Counted from the stretch's first letter, positions 8,687-18,775 are shown. The stretch is DNA of 64,000 nt from Hypnocyclicus thermotrophus (GCF_004365575.1 NZ_SOBG01000007.1:62001-126000), one strand, 5' to 3'. Notes: a model not told the origin generated them from the sequence alone. Made by a program: numbers and translations.

Positions 8687-10000
8687 ATGAAAAAAGTAGC
8701 AATTTTAACATATGGTTGTCAAATGAATGTAAATGAAAGTGCAAAAATAAAAAAACTATTAGAAAATAATAGTTATGAAGTAATAGAAGATATTAAAAAT
8801 GCTGATGTAGTATTTTTAAATACATGTACTGTAAGAGAAGGAGCAGCAACACAAATATTTGGAAAACTTGGAGAATTAAAAAATATAAAAGAAAAAAAAG
8901 ATAATAAGATGGTAATAGGAGTAACAGGGTGTTTTGCACAGGAGCAAGGAGAAGAATTAATAAATAAATTTAATTATATTGATATTGTTATTGGAAATCA
9001 AAATATTGCTAAACTACCTAAAGCAATAGAAGATATAACAAATAGTGATTTAAAACATGTTATTTTTACAAATAATGAAGATGAATTACCACCAAGTTTA
9101 GAAGCAGATTTTGAAAATGGATTTTCAGCATCTATCGCAATAACATATGGATGTAATAACTTTTGTACATATTGTATAGTACCATATGTAAGAGGACGAG
9201 AAAGATCTGTACCTATGGATGAAATTATAGAAGAAACTAAAAAATTTGTAAATAAAGGATATAAAGAGATACTTCTTTTAGGTCAAAATGTCAATTCATA
9301 TGGAAAAGACTTGAATAGTGGAGAAAATTTTGCTAAATTATTAGAGGAATTAAACAAAATAGAAGGAGAATTTTGGATAAGATTTACATCTCCTCATCCA
9401 AGAGATTTTACAGATGATGTAATAAATGTAATAGCAAAATCAGAAAAAGTAACAAAATCAGTTCATTTACCACTTCAAGCAGGCTCTACAAGAATTTTAA
9501 ATTTAATGAATAGAGGATATACAAAAGAAGAGTATATAGCACTTGCTAATAAGATAAAAGAAAAAATACCAGGAGTAGCACTTACAACAGATATAATAGT
9601 AGGATTTCCATATGAAACAGAAGAGGATTTTTTAGATACCTTAGATGTAGTAGAAAAAGTAAAATATGATAATGCATTTATGTTTATGTATTCTAAAAGA
9701 AGTGGAACTAAAGCAGCTGAAATGGATGGGCAAATTGATGATAATATAAAAAAAGAGAGATTACAGAGATTAATTAATTTACAAAATGAATGTTCTAAAA
9801 AAAATAGTAATATATATAAAGGAAAAATTGTAAAAGTATTAGTAGAAGGACCTAGTAAAAAAAATAAACAAGTTTTAAGTAGTAGAACTGGAACAAATAA
9901 AGTAGTACTTTTTGAAGGGAATATTAACTTAAAAGGAACTTTTGTTAATGTAGAAATTACAGAAACAAAAACATGGACATTGTATGGTAAATTAGTTTAA
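8687..10000 (+). CDS. miaB: tRNA-2-methylthio-N6-dimethylallyladenosine synthase
   Basis: 437 aa, full MiaB length. The N-terminal methylthiotransferase domain carries three auxiliary-cluster cysteines (TYGCQMN, NTCTVRE, TGCFAQ). The radical SAM core has YGCNNFCTYCIVP followed by VRGRERS, and a C-terminal TRAM-like segment ends at KTWTLYGKLV. The enzyme adds a methylthio group to i6A37 of tRNAs using S-adenosylmethionine and two Fe-S clusters. MTREQ- or RimO-type alternatives are less likely because the PYVRGRERS motif is MiaB-like. It has its own promoter, and the GH13 gene follows after 22 bases. Confidence 0.95.
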   Translation: MKKVAILTYGCQMNVNESAKIKKLLENNSYEVIEDIKNADVVFLNTCTVREGAATQIFGKLGELKNIKEKKDNKMVIGVTGCFAQEQGEELINKFNYIDIVIGNQNIAKLPKAIEDITNSDLKHVIFTNNEDELPPSLEADFENGFSASIAITYGCNNFCTYCIVPYVRGRERSVPMDEIIEETKKFVNKGYKEILLLGQNVNSYGKDLNSGENFAKLLEELNKIEGEFWIRFTSPHPRDFTDDVINVIAKSEKVTKSVHLPLQAGSTRILNLMNRGYTKEEYIALANKIKEKIPGVALTTDIIVGFPYETEEDFLDTLDVVEKVKYDNAFMFMYSKRSGTKAAEMDGQIDDNIKKERLQRLINLQNECSKKNSNIYKGKIVKVLVEGPSKKNKQVLSSRTGTNKVVLFEGNINLKGTFVNVEITETKTWTLYGKLV

Positions 10001-10022
10001 TATAGAGAGGATGGTAAACTAA

Positions 10023-11342
10023 ATGAAAAAAGGTATAAGAGTATATAATTTATATCCCAAATTAATAGGTAAAATGGATAATTGGATTAATCATTTTGAT
10101 AGGATTCAAGACATGAATTTTAATTGGATTTATATTAATCCTATAAATGCATCAGGATTTTCTGGTTCTGATTATGCAATAAAGGATTATTATTTATATA
10201 ATCCAATGTTTATAAAAGGCTGGCCATTAAAATCAGAAGATTATAAGGAAGAAAATTTAGAAAAAGATAGGAAAAAAGGGAATGAATTATTAAAAAAAGT
10301 TTGCAGTGAAGCAGAAAAAAGGGGTATAAAAGTAATGTATGATATTGTTATAAATCATACAGCAATAGATTCACCGTTAGTAAAATTAAAACCAGAATGG
10401 TATGAAAGAGATGAAAATGGGAAAGTAAAAAATGCAGGAGCGGATGATAATGGAACTTGGGTTGTTTGGGGAGATTTAGCTCAAATAGATAATGCTAATT
10501 CTCCAGATAAAGAGAATTTATGGAAATATTGGTTAGATATGTTACTTCATTATTGTGATCTTGGAATAAGAGGTTTTAGATGTGATGCTGCATATCATGT
10601 ACCAGCAGATTTGTGGAATTATTTGATTTCTAATGTAAAAGAAAAATATAGTGATGTGATATTTGTTGCAGAAACACTTGGATGTACTCCAACACAACTT
10701 ATGAATGTGTCAAAAGCTGGATTTGATATTGTAATGAACAGTATCAAATGGTGGAACTATAAAGATGAATGGTTTTTAAAAGATTATAAAGAATGGGCAG
10801 GGAAATATTTTTCAATGACTTTTCCAGAAAATCATGATACAGAAAGATACTACAATGAAGTGAATGGAAATAAAGACTTAGCAATTAATAAATATGCTAT
10901 ACAAGCTTATTTTTGTTCAAGTATAGCAACAACAATTGGATTTGAATTTGGATTTAAAAGAAAAATAGATGTAGTACAAACTAACCCAGAATGGTGGGAA
11001 AATGCTAATTATGATATATCTAAAGAAATAAGCGAAATAAATAAAATTAAATCTCAATACCAAATATTACAAGAAGATAATATGATAATTCCTTATGATT
11101 TTCATAATGAAGAGTTATTTGGATTTGCTAAAGAAGCTTTAAATAAAAGTGAAAAAATATTTGTAGTAGCAAATTTAAGTCCGTATAATTGGCATAATAT
11201 CAATATACCTAATTTTTATGAAATTATGAATGGTGATAAAATAAAAGATATTTCTCATGGGCATAAAATGGAAACTGTATTTAATAATTTAGATTATAGT
11301 TTGAAGCCTGGAGAGGTGAAACTTTTTTATATAAAATATTAA
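10023..11342 (+). CDS. Intracellular GH13 alpha-amylase-family enzyme
   Basis: 439 aa, no signal peptide, essentially one (beta/alpha)8 barrel with a short C-terminal beta domain. All four GH13 regions are present: I YDIVINHTA, II GFRCDAAYH (nucleophile Asp), III FVAETLG (acid/base Glu), IV FPENHDTE (transition-state Asp). The style (AETLGCT, SIKWWNY) recalls GlgE-like and related glucan-active proteins, but the exact substrate cannot be read. It probably acts on intracellular alpha-glucans or maltooligosaccharides. A degenerate paralogue is encoded at 20763-22034. The AGAGG upstream is about 12 bases from the ATG, a loose spacing. Confidence 0.85.
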   Translation: MKKGIRVYNLYPKLIGKMDNWINHFDRIQDMNFNWIYINPINASGFSGSDYAIKDYYLYNPMFIKGWPLKSEDYKEENLEKDRKKGNELLKKVCSEAEKRGIKVMYDIVINHTAIDSPLVKLKPEWYERDENGKVKNAGADDNGTWVVWGDLAQIDNANSPDKENLWKYWLDMLLHYCDLGIRGFRCDAAYHVPADLWNYLISNVKEKYSDVIFVAETLGCTPTQLMNVSKAGFDIVMNSIKWWNYKDEWFLKDYKEWAGKYFSMTFPENHDTERYYNEVNGNKDLAINKYAIQAYFCSSIATTIGFEFGFKRKIDVVQTNPEWWENANYDISKEISEINKIKSQYQILQEDNMIIPYDFHNEELFGFAKEALNKSEKIFVVANLSPYNWHNINIPNFYEIMNGDKIKDISHGHKMETVFNNLDYSLKPGEVKLFYIKY

Positions 11343-11357
11343 ATTTTTTAAATAAAA

Positions 11358-11390
11358 TAGAAAACTCTTTTTAAATAAAAGAGTTTTCTA
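11358..11390. terminator. Inverted repeat between the GH13 gene and the receiver gene
   Basis: A 14-bp stem (TAGAAAACTCTTTT / AAAAGAGTTTTCTA) with a 5-base loop. No T-run follows on the plus strand, so termination may be weak, or the element may be processed or act as an attenuator for the downstream operon. Confidence 0.5.
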
Positions 11391-11413
11391 ATATAAAAAA
11401 AAAGGGGGCTAAA

Positions 11414-11788
11414 ATGAAAAAAATTTTAATTGTTGATGATGAAGTAGATGTAGTAGAAGTAGTAGAAATGCTTTTAGAAACTGAAGGATATGAGGTAATA
11501 AAAGCATATAATGGAAAAGAAGCACTTGAAATAGTGGAGAAAATTACTCCAGATTTAATTATATTAGACATAATGATGCCAGAGATAGATGGAGTAGAAG
11601 TATGTAAAAGAATGAGAAATATCCAAAAACTAAAAGATATACCAATTGTTATGTTTTCAGCAAAATTATCTGCAATAGACAAAAAAGAATCCTTTAATGC
11701 AGGAGCTGATGGATTCATTACAAAACCTTTTAATGCAAGAGGATTTATTTCAGGAATTGAAACTTATTTAGAGTTGGGGAGAATGTAA
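11414..11788 (+). CDS. Stand-alone response regulator receiver (CheY-like)
   Basis: 124 aa consisting only of a receiver domain. It has ILIVDDE with the acidic pair, phosphoacceptor LIILDIMMP, VMFSAK with the conserved Ser, and the conserved Lys in FITKPFN. There is no output domain, so it acts through protein contact or phosphorelay; the cognate kinase is unknown. It has AGGGGG before the ATG, and the cation exchanger begins 2 bases after its stop, so the two are tightly linked. Confidence 0.9.
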   Translation: MKKILIVDDEVDVVEVVEMLLETEGYEVIKAYNGKEALEIVEKITPDLIILDIMMPEIDGVEVCKRMRNIQKLKDIPIVMFSAKLSAIDKKESFNAGADGFITKPFNARGFISGIETYLELGRM

Positions 11789-11790
11789 AA

Positions 11791-12786
11791 ATGGTATATT
11801 TGTTAATTTTTTGCATATTAGCTTATTTAACAATAAAAACTGGTCAAAACTTAAGTATATATGGAGATGCAATAGGTGATATAAAAGAACTAGATAAATC
11901 ATGGATAGGAATAGTAATGCTTGCGTCAATTACATCACTTCCAGAAATGATTACAAGTATTTTTTCGACGTTATTAGGGCATCCTGATATGGCAGTGTCA
12001 AATATATTTGGTAGCAATATATTTAATGTTTTTATTATTTGTATTTTAGATGTGTTTGTTATAAAAAACATATGTTTCACCAATAAAATTGATAGAGGAC
12101 ATCTTTTGCCTGGATTTTTTTCTATTTTAATATCTATTTTTTTCATTTTTGGATATATTTTCAAATCATTTAATGTTTTTCATATAAGTATTATATCGAT
12201 TATTATATTTATAGTATATTTAGTATCTATGCGACTTGTATATATTTATCAAAATGAGTATGAATTTAATATGGAAAATAACATTGGCATAGAAATAGAA
12301 GAAAAGCAAAATTTAGCTTATAAAGAAGCTAAAAAAGGATTTATTATTAATGCTATATTAATTGTATTATTTGGTATAGGACTTAGTTATACAGCAGATA
12401 GAATATCTATTATACCTATATTTGGAATAACTTTAGGAGCAAGTTTTGTAGGGACTATATTACTTGCAGTAGCGACATCACTTCCAGAATTAACAGTATC
12501 TATACAAGCAGTAAAATTAGGTGCTTATGATATGTCTATAGGAAATATATTAGGAAGCAATCTATTTAATTTATCGCTTTTAATATTGATTGATTTATTT
12601 TATTTTAAAGGAGCAATGTTTGATAAATTAACAGAATATCATATTATCTCAATGGCAGCATCTGTTATTATGGTATTAATTATAATTTTAGGAACATTTT
12701 TTAATAAAAAGAAAAAACCTTATGATGGGTATTTAGTAGGAATTATATATATAATATCTATGTATATATTATATATATATAGATAG
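11791..12786 (+). CDS. CaCA-family cation antiporter (calcium/sodium or proton exchanger)
   Basis: 331 aa, ten or so hydrophobic segments, with the two signature alpha repeats of the Ca2+:cation antiporter family. Repeat 1 is SITSLPEMITS...GSNIFN and repeat 2 is VATSLPELTVS...GSNLFNL. This is the YrbG/Na-Ca exchanger type, an inner-membrane calcium (or other cation) exporter driven by Na+ or H+. The coupling ion cannot be determined. It starts 2 bases after the receiver gene stop and is followed after 15 bases by rho. The last 60 bases of the gene are almost pure AT repeats encoding the final membrane helix. Confidence 0.88.
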   Translation: MVYLLIFCILAYLTIKTGQNLSIYGDAIGDIKELDKSWIGIVMLASITSLPEMITSIFSTLLGHPDMAVSNIFGSNIFNVFIICILDVFVIKNICFTNKIDRGHLLPGFFSILISIFFIFGYIFKSFNVFHISIISIIIFIVYLVSMRLVYIYQNEYEFNMENNIGIEIEEKQNLAYKEAKKGFIINAILIVLFGIGLSYTADRISIIPIFGITLGASFVGTILLAVATSLPELTVSIQAVKLGAYDMSIGNILGSNLFNLSLLILIDLFYFKGAMFDKLTEYHIISMAASVIMVLIIILGTFFNKKKKPYDGYLVGIIYIISMYILYIYR

Positions 12787-12801
12787 TTTGGAAGGAGAAT
12801 A

Positions 12802-14049
12802 ATGGTACAACCAAATGAATTAATAAGTTATAAATTAAAAGAGTTAAAAGATTTAGCTAAAGATATGGGGATATCTAAAATATCAACTTATAATAAAGAA
12901 GAGCTTATTTATCAAATAATAATAGAAGAAAATTTAAATAAAGGGGAAATTATTGGTTATGGAAGGCTTGAAATTTTACCTGATGGATATGGTTTTTTAA
13001 GAGAATCTAATTTAGAAAAAGATATATATATATCTGCTTCTCAAATAAAAAGATTTAATTTAAGAACTAATGATATGGTATTAGGTGAAATAAGAACGCC
13101 AACTCCAGATGAAAAAAATTATGCAATGAAAAAATTAATTTTGGTAAACGGAGATACTTTAGAAGCAGCAAAATCTAGAGTACAATTTGATGATTTGATA
13201 CCCTATTATCCAACAGAAAGAGCGAAACTTGAAACAGATGAAAAAGATAATATAGTAGGTAGATTTATTGATCTTATAGCGCCTATAGGACTTGGACAAA
13301 GGGGATTAATAGTAGCACCTCCTAAAGCTGGGAAAACTATGCTAATAAGCCAAATAGCAAATAACATAATAAAAAATAGAAAAGATATAGAAGTGTGGAT
13401 ACTTCTTATAGATGAAAGACCAGAAGAAGTAACAGATATAAAAGAAAATGTTACAAACGCAGAAGTATTTGCATCTACTTTTGATGAAAATCCAGAAAAT
13501 CATATAAAAGTAACAGAAAAAATACTTGAAGAAGCTAGAAGAAAAGTCGAAAATGGAAAAGATGTATTTATTTTAATGGATAGTATTACAAGGCTTGCAA
13601 GAGCTTATAATATAGTAATGCCTTCAAGTGGAAAACTTATTTCTGGTGGAATTGATCCAATAGCCCTTTATCATCCAAAGAAATTTTTTGGTTCAGCAAG
13701 AAATATAAAAAATGGAGGTAGTTTAACAATAATAGCTACAGCATTAATAGATACAGGTAGTAGAATGGATGAAGTGATTTATGAAGAATTTAAAGGAACT
13801 GGAAATATGGATATTCATCTTGATAGAAATTTAGCAGAGCTTAGAATATATCCCGCAATTGATATTAAAAAATCTGGAACAAGAAAAGAGGAGCTTTTAT
13901 TTACTAAAGAAGAATTAAGACTTATCTGGGGTATAAGAAGGTATTTAGGGAAATATGATAATGCAGAAGCAGCAAAGAGACTCATAGATACAATAAAAAA
14001 TACCAATTCAAATAGAGAACTTTTAGAAATGTATAAAAGTGGAGAATAA
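12802..14049 (+). CDS. rho: Transcription termination factor Rho
   Basis: 415 aa, standard length without the large insert found in Actinobacteria. N-terminal Rho_N helix region (about 1-45); RNA-binding cold-shock-like domain with [16 protein letters not shown]; ATPase core with P-loop [21 protein letters not shown], Walker [17 protein letters not shown], and the secondary RNA-site [13 protein letters not shown]. It is an RNA-DNA helicase acting in factor-dependent termination. GGAAGGAG precedes ATG 12802. It ends the receiver-antiporter-rho run. Confidence 0.97.
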   Translation: MVQPNELISYKLKELKDLAKDMGISKISTYNKEELIYQIIIEENLNKGEIIGYGRLEILPDGYGFLRESNLEKDIYISASQIKRFNLRTNDMVLGEIRTPTPDEKNYAMKKLILVNGDTLEAAKSRVQFDDLIPYYPTERAKLETDEKDNIVGRFIDLIAPIGLGQRGLIVAPPKAGKTMLISQIANNIIKNRKDIEVWILLIDERPEEVTDIKENVTNAEVFASTFDENPENHIKVTEKILEEARRKVENGKDVFILMDSITRLARAYNIVMPSSGKLISGGIDPIALYHPKKFFGSARNIKNGGSLTIIATALIDTGSRMDEVIYEEFKGTGNMDIHLDRNLAELRIYPAIDIKKSGTRKEELLFTKEELRLIWGIRRYLGKYDNAEAAKRLIDTIKNTNSNRELLEMYKSGE

Positions 14050-14052
14050 TTA

Positions 14053-14081
14053 TTGTAAAAAAACTTTTAATGTGGTAAAAT
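14053..14081 (+). promoter_or_regulatory. Promoter for the LysM/M23 peptidase gene
   Basis: TTGTAA (14053-14058), a 17-base spacer and TAAAAT (14076-14081), about 28 bases before the ATG. Confidence 0.55.
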
Positions 14082-14109
14082 TATATTATTATATTTAAGG
14101 AGGAAGAGC

Positions 14110-15105
14110 ATGAATAGGCAATATTTAAAAGGGCTCTTATTGGTTATTATATTGGGAATAGTGGGGCTAACTTTTTTTAAAAAAACTAAATCTGATGAAA
14201 TTTTACCAACAGATAAATTTGTTAGCTATAAAGAGGCGATAAAAGAAGTAGAAGGAACAGACAAAATTGAAGAAGGTTCACAGATTGAAGATGGTGGAGT
14301 AGAAATATTAGATGATAATACTATATCATTTGAAAAAGAATATGTTGTAGTTGATAAAGAACCAATAGATGAATCGAAAGAAATAAAAGTAACCTATTAT
14401 ACAGTTCAAAAAGGAGATTCTCTTTATAAAATATCGAGTAAACTTGGAATAGATATGAATTATTTGATTGCAAATAATCCAACTGTAAAAAATGGTATTA
14501 TTAGAATAGGTCAAAAGTTAAAAATAGTAAATGATAATAATATAGAATATATAGTTCAATCTGGAGATTCGTTATTTAAAATAGCAAAAAAATATAATGT
14601 GAAAATGGATGATATAATTAGTAAAAATGATTTAGACACGACAAATCTTATAGTTGGAGACAAATTAATAATTGAGAATCCTGATTTAAGCTTTATTAAT
14701 AAAACAATTAATCAAGGACCAAACTTTAAATGGCCTATTAGATATTTAGGTGTGACAAGCCCATACGGAAAAAGATTTCATCCTGTATTAAAAAGAAATA
14801 TTTTTCATGCAGGAGTAGATCTTCGAGCAAGAGTAGGTACTAATCTTTATGCACCAGAAGATGGAACAGTAAAAACAGCGGGTTGGCTTGGTGGATATGG
14901 GAAAATTATTATTATAAAACATAGTAATGGTTATGAAACAAGAATGGCACATTTAAATAATATATATGTTAAAGTAGGTCAAAAAGTAACAAAAGGTCAA
15001 TTAATAGGAAAAACTGGGCAAACAGGAAGAGTTACAGGACCACATTTACATTTTGAAATAAGAAAAAATGGAAAAACATTAAATCCAATGAAATTTAGAA
15101 AATAG
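14110..15105 (+). CDS. Murein hydrolase: two LysM domains plus M23 endopeptidase
   Basis: 331 aa. An N-terminal membrane anchor or uncleaved signal (YLKGLLLVIILGIVGLTFF) is followed by an acidic linker, LysM 1 (YTVQKGDSLYKISSKLGI), LysM 2 (YIVQSGDSLFKIAKKYNV) and a C-terminal M23/LytM domain. The zinc motif residues are intact (FHAGVDLRA with His and Asp; PHLHFEIR), so it should be an active DD- or LD-endopeptidase, not an EnvC/NlpD-type activator with a lost site. It probably cuts peptidoglycan cross-links during growth or division. A strong terminator follows. Confidence 0.92.
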   Translation: MNRQYLKGLLLVIILGIVGLTFFKKTKSDEILPTDKFVSYKEAIKEVEGTDKIEEGSQIEDGGVEILDDNTISFEKEYVVVDKEPIDESKEIKVTYYTVQKGDSLYKISSKLGIDMNYLIANNPTVKNGIIRIGQKLKIVNDNNIEYIVQSGDSLFKIAKKYNVKMDDIISKNDLDTTNLIVGDKLIIENPDLSFINKTINQGPNFKWPIRYLGVTSPYGKRFHPVLKRNIFHAGVDLRARVGTNLYAPEDGTVKTAGWLGGYGKIIIIKHSNGYETRMAHLNNIYVKVGQKVTKGQLIGKTGQTGRVTGPHLHFEIRKNGKTLNPMKFRK

Positions 15106-15110
15106 AATTT

Positions 15111-15150
15111 AACCTATAGATATATGAAAATATATTTATAGGTTTTTTTT
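15111..15150 (+). terminator. Strong intrinsic terminator after the M23 gene
   Basis: A 15-bp stem with one G-U pair, starting AACCTATA and ending TATAGGTT, closed by a GAAA tetraloop and followed by eight T. Confidence 0.88.
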
Positions 15151-15221
15151 ATTTATTTTTTTGATAAAAAATTATATAATATAAATAATTATATTATTTA
15201 AAATAAGGAAAGGTGAAAACC

Positions 15222-16931
15222 ATGAAAAAAATATTATTTTATTTAGCATCAATATTAGTATTTAGTAGTTGTGGGATATTTGATTTTTTTACAGAAAGTG
15301 TTACAAGTACAGCAACAAAAAAAGCTATAACATTATCAATAGATAATAATTCTAATAGTGCTTATGAAGCATATGCAATATTTACTAATGAAGAATATTA
15401 TTCATACGCAGGACAAATAAAAATAACAAGTAATAATATAAATAGCAGCTTAAATAATTATATGGCTAATTATAATATAAATACATTAGGGAATGATGAT
15501 ATTATAAAACATCCTGTATTTTATAATAATGGAAAATTGATAAGAGAAAAATCTATAGAAAATACCATCTCATATAATATTAGAGCTAGCATAACAAATA
15601 CAAGCTATACTGAAGGAAGTAAAGAAGAATTTTATGCATTGTATGCTGGAACAGGAGATTATTATAAAGAAAATAATGAATTAAATAAAAAACAAGCTAC
15701 TTTAAAAAAACAGGTAAATAATATTGAAGTAAAAGTAGAGAATAATAATTCTAGTACAAGAACATTAAATATATGGGTTGCAGATGATGTATGGGAAACA
15801 GTAGTAACTCAAGAAATGATAGATGCATTAGCGGATAAATTTTTAAAAACAGGATTTGATAATGATATATATGATTGGGTAACTAATATATATGGCGATG
15901 AATGGTTTGAAGGTAATGATGAATATACAAATACAATAGACGGAAATAAAGAAATAAATATATTAATTTATAATATAAATGAAGGGAATAATAGTAATGG
16001 TAGTTATTTAGGTTTTTTTGACAGTACACATAATTTTATAAATAATGAAAATAATAAATATTCTAATGAAAAAATAATGTTTTTTATAGATAGTGGAAAT
16101 CTAGCAAAAAAAGATGAGAATAGTAACTGGGATATAACTTATGTAGATAAAGAAGGTAAAGGGCCAGCAATTATATTATCAACATTAGCACATGAATTTA
16201 CGCATATGATAATATTTTATCAAAAATATTATAATCAAGATATAAATATAGATTCATGGATAAATGAGATGTGTGCCATGACTACAGAGGATATTCTAGC
16301 AAATAAACTTGGAATAAATAATCCGATAAATATACGACAAGACGAATTTTCATTATATTCAAATAGTTATCCAGTTAATGAATGGACAAACTCAACATTA
16401 CATTATGCTAATAAATATTTTTTTGGAGCATTTTTATTAAGAAATTTTGGAGTGGGAATATTTCATGATATTGCAACTAATGAATATAATGGAATTACAG
16501 CTATAGAAAAAGCTTTAGAAAAAAATGGATACAATATAAAATTTGAAGAATTATTAAAATATTGGGGAGAGGCTATATTAACATCAGATAAATATGAACT
16601 AGATTATGTTTATAGTAGTAAAGATTTATCTTATAATGGTATAACATATAGAGTAGCTCCTATAAACGTAGTAGATAATAAAAACTATAAAAATATAATA
16701 TTTTATGGACTTGATGATAGTAGTGCTCCAGATCTTGATCTTGGGGCTAATATTTATTATAAATTAACTCCATATTCAATAGTAAGTGATAGTGAATGGG
16801 ATATAACAATTCCTAGTGGAGTGGGAATAAATATTATTATTAAAGATTCTTTAGGGAATTTTAAAACAAAAGAATATTTTGAAGCAGAGGCGATAAAAAA
16901 CAATAATAATTTTATATTAGAAATAAAATAG
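15222..16931 (+). CDS. Zinc metallopeptidase lipoprotein (M30/hyicolysin-like)
   Basis: About 569 aa. The start is ATG 15222, since AAGGAAAGGTGA sits at the right distance and the GTG at 15213 is part of it. Lipoprotein signal MKKILFYLASILVFSSCG, so it is anchored in an outer leaflet. The zinc site is LAHEFTHMIIFYQ (HExxH) followed by SWINEMCAM, whose Glu fits the third ligand of the M30-type metallopeptidases. The rest is Asn/Ser rich with no clear domain; a C-terminal beta-rich section is likely. It is a surface or periplasmic protease of unknown target. ispG starts 9 bases later, so the two may share a transcript. Confidence 0.75.
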   Translation: MKKILFYLASILVFSSCGIFDFFTESVTSTATKKAITLSIDNNSNSAYEAYAIFTNEEYYSYAGQIKITSNNINSSLNNYMANYNINTLGNDDIIKHPVFYNNGKLIREKSIENTISYNIRASITNTSYTEGSKEEFYALYAGTGDYYKENNELNKKQATLKKQVNNIEVKVENNNSSTRTLNIWVADDVWETVVTQEMIDALADKFLKTGFDNDIYDWVTNIYGDEWFEGNDEYTNTIDGNKEINILIYNINEGNNSNGSYLGFFDSTHNFINNENNKYSNEKIMFFIDSGNLAKKDENSNWDITYVDKEGKGPAIILSTLAHEFTHMIIFYQKYYNQDINIDSWINEMCAMTTEDILANKLGINNPINIRQDEFSLYSNSYPVNEWTNSTLHYANKYFFGAFLLRNFGVGIFHDIATNEYNGITAIEKALEKNGYNIKFEELLKYWGEAILTSDKYELDYVYSSKDLSYNGITYRVAPINVVDNKNYKNIIFYGLDDSSAPDLDLGANIYYKLTPYSIVSDSEWDITIPSGVGINIIIKDSLGNFKTKEYFEAEAIKNNNNFILEIK

Positions 16932-16940
16932 AGGTGAAAA

Positions 16941-17990
16941 ATGAGAAAAACTAGAGAAATAAAAGTAGGAAATATAAAAATTGGTGGTAATAGTAATATA
17001 ATAATACAATCTATGACGAATACAAACACTGCTAATATAAAAGAAACGGTTAAACAAATAAAAGAATTAGAAAAAGCAGGATGTGAATTAGTAAGAGTAA
17101 CAGTTAATACAGAAGAAGCAGCATATGCAATAAAAGAGATAAAAAAAGATATAAATATACCATTAGTTGCTGATATACATTTTGATTATAGACTTGCATT
17201 ACTTGCAATTGAGAATGGAATAGATAAACTTAGAATAAATCCAGGAAATATTGGCGGAGATGGAAATGTAGAAAGAGTAGTAAGAGCAGCTAAAGAAAAA
17301 AATATCCCAATAAGAATAGGTGTAAATGGGGGGTCATTAGAAAAACATATTTTAGAAAAATATGGAAAACCTACGCCAGAAGCACTAGTAGAAAGTGCTA
17401 TGTATCATATAAAATTATTAGAAAAATTTGAATTTTATGATATAGTAGTATCTCTTAAATCTAGTGATGTAAAAGTTATGGCAAAAGCATATAGATTAAT
17501 TAGTAACAAAATAGACTATCCTCTTCATTTAGGAGTAACAGAAGCAGGAACAATCTTTCAAGGTACTATAAAATCTGCAATAGGGATAGGAAGTTTATTA
17601 TTAGATAATATCGGAAATACAATAAGGGTATCTCTTACAGCAAGTCCAGTAGAAGAGATAAAAGTAGCAAAAGAAATATTGAAAATTTTAGGATATAGAA
17701 ATAAGGGGGTAGAGATAATATCATGTCCAACTTGTGGTAGAACTGAAATTGATTTGATAGGATTAGCAGAAAAAGTAGAAGAGGAATTTAAAAAATATAA
17801 AGAAAATATAAAAATTGCAGTAATGGGTTGTGTAGTAAATGGACCTGGAGAAGCAAAAGAAGCTGATTACGGAGTAGCTGGTGGAAAAGGCGTAGGAGTA
17901 ATTTTTAAAAAAGGTAAAATTGTAAAAAAAGTAGATGAGCAAGATATTTTAGATGAGCTTCGAAAAATTATTGAGGAGGATTTAAAATAA
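16941..17990 (+). CDS. ispG: 4-hydroxy-3-methylbut-2-en-1-yl diphosphate synthase
   Basis: 349 aa, the short bacterial IspG/GcpE form. N-terminal TIM barrel with [21 protein letters not shown] and [11 protein letters not shown]-terminal 4Fe-4S domain with [11 protein letters not shown] (two Cys) and [11 protein letters not shown] (third Cys and the Glu ligand). It performs the penultimate step of the MEP isoprenoid pathway. GAGGTG precedes the ATG. Its last bases contain a second Shine-Dalgarno (GAGGAGG, 17973-17979) that serves the overlapping lipoprotein gene. Confidence 0.97.
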   Translation: MRKTREIKVGNIKIGGNSNIIIQSMTNTNTANIKETVKQIKELEKAGCELVRVTVNTEEAAYAIKEIKKDINIPLVADIHFDYRLALLAIENGIDKLRINPGNIGGDGNVERVVRAAKEKNIPIRIGVNGGSLEKHILEKYGKPTPEALVESAMYHIKLLEKFEFYDIVVSLKSSDVKVMAKAYRLISNKIDYPLHLGVTEAGTIFQGTIKSAIGIGSLLLDNIGNTIRVSLTASPVEEIKVAKEILKILGYRNKGVEIISCPTCGRTEIDLIGLAEKVEEEFKKYKENIKIAVMGCVVNGPGEAKEADYGVAGGKGVGVIFKKGKIVKKVDEQDILDELRKIIEEDLK

Positions 17991-18295
17991 AAAAAATAAT
18001 TTTGATTATATTAATAATATTTATTTCGTGTAGTAATATTGATCTATTAGTTCGAGGATATTATGAAGTATCATTTGAATTTGATAATAATATTGAAAAA
18101 GTTTATATAGATAATATGGAAATAATAGAAAATAAAAAATATTATTTAAATAGAGCATATCATACAGCAGAAATAATATTAAAGTCTTCATCTATTAAAA
18201 AAGTAGAACTTTTCTTAGTAGATAAAGTAGGGATATATTTTATTTCAGAAAATAATATATATTTGATAAATAAAAAATATCAAATAATAGAGTAG
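17987..18295 (+). CDS. Small lipoprotein, apparent ATA start codon
   Basis: About 102 aa if started at ATA 17987. No ATG exists at the right place. The frame upstream of the TTG at 18002 reads [16 protein letters not shown], a textbook lipoprotein signal. The GAGGAGG at 17973-17979 sits 7 bases before the ATA, overlapping the ispG stop. The ATA start is therefore my preferred reading; TTG 18002 would lose the positive N-region and has no ribosome site. The mature part shares a motif (F-x-N/D-x-x-I-x-KV, then NKxYYL) with the next lipoprotein, so the two are probably paralogues. Function unknown. A mutated ATG (decaying gene) is the alternative. Confidence 0.65.
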   Translation: MKKIILIILIIFISCSNIDLLVRGYYEVSFEFDNNIEKVYIDNMEIIENKKYYLNRAYHTAEIILKSSSIKKVELFLVDKVGIYFISENNIYLINKKYQIIE

Positions 18296-18304
18296 GAGAT
18301 AATA

Positions 18305-18763
18305 ATGAAAACATTAAAAATAATAATACTAAGTATATTAATTTTGTTTATCTCATGTAGTAATAGTAGTATAAATAAAAAAATAAAAAAAAATAAAATA
18401 GAAGTGGTATTTAATTGGGATGAAAAAATATATAAAGTAAAACTTAATAACAAAAATATTATAAAAAATAAGGTATACTATTTAAAACCTGATAAATATA
18501 CTATTAGTTGGATACAAACAAAAATAAATACAGAATTAAAAATAAGCAATAAAAGTGAAGATACAGGAACAAGTTTTGGAGTTAGTTTTATTATAAATTC
18601 AAAACAATTGGAATTAATAGAAGATAGTTATATAGACATAGTTTCTTCAGCTAAAGAAAATGCTAGCTTAAAAATTTATAATAAAAATATAATAAAAAAA
18701 GACAAAGAGTTTGACATGTTAGAATACAAAGAAAAAGAAATAAAAATCATTAAAAGGGAATAG
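18305..18763 (+). CDS. Small lipoprotein, paralogue of the preceding gene
   Basis: 152 aa. Lipoprotein signal with lipobox LFISCSN (Cys18). The mature protein is Lys/Asn rich. The stretch VVFNWDEKIYKVKLNNKNII...KVYYL matches [20 protein letters not shown]...KKYYL of the upstream protein, suggesting an old tandem duplication of a short beta-rich domain. No named domain recognised. GGAG precedes ATG 18305. It is 9 bases after the previous gene and 12 bases before the permease start, so all may be co-transcribed with ispG. Confidence 0.7.
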   Translation: MKTLKIIILSILILFISCSNSSINKKIKKNKIEVVFNWDEKIYKVKLNNKNIIKNKVYYLKPDKYTISWIQTKINTELKISNKSEDTGTSFGVSFIINSKQLELIEDSYIDIVSSAKENASLKIYNKNIIKKDKEFDMLEYKEKEIKIIKRE

Positions 18764-18775
18764 GCGGTGAACAAT

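Noticed and set aside
12740-12786. AT dinucleotide-rich stretch as possible repeat or origin element
   Set aside because: It is in frame and encodes the last membrane helix of the cation exchanger (Ile/Tyr codons); AT bias explains it.
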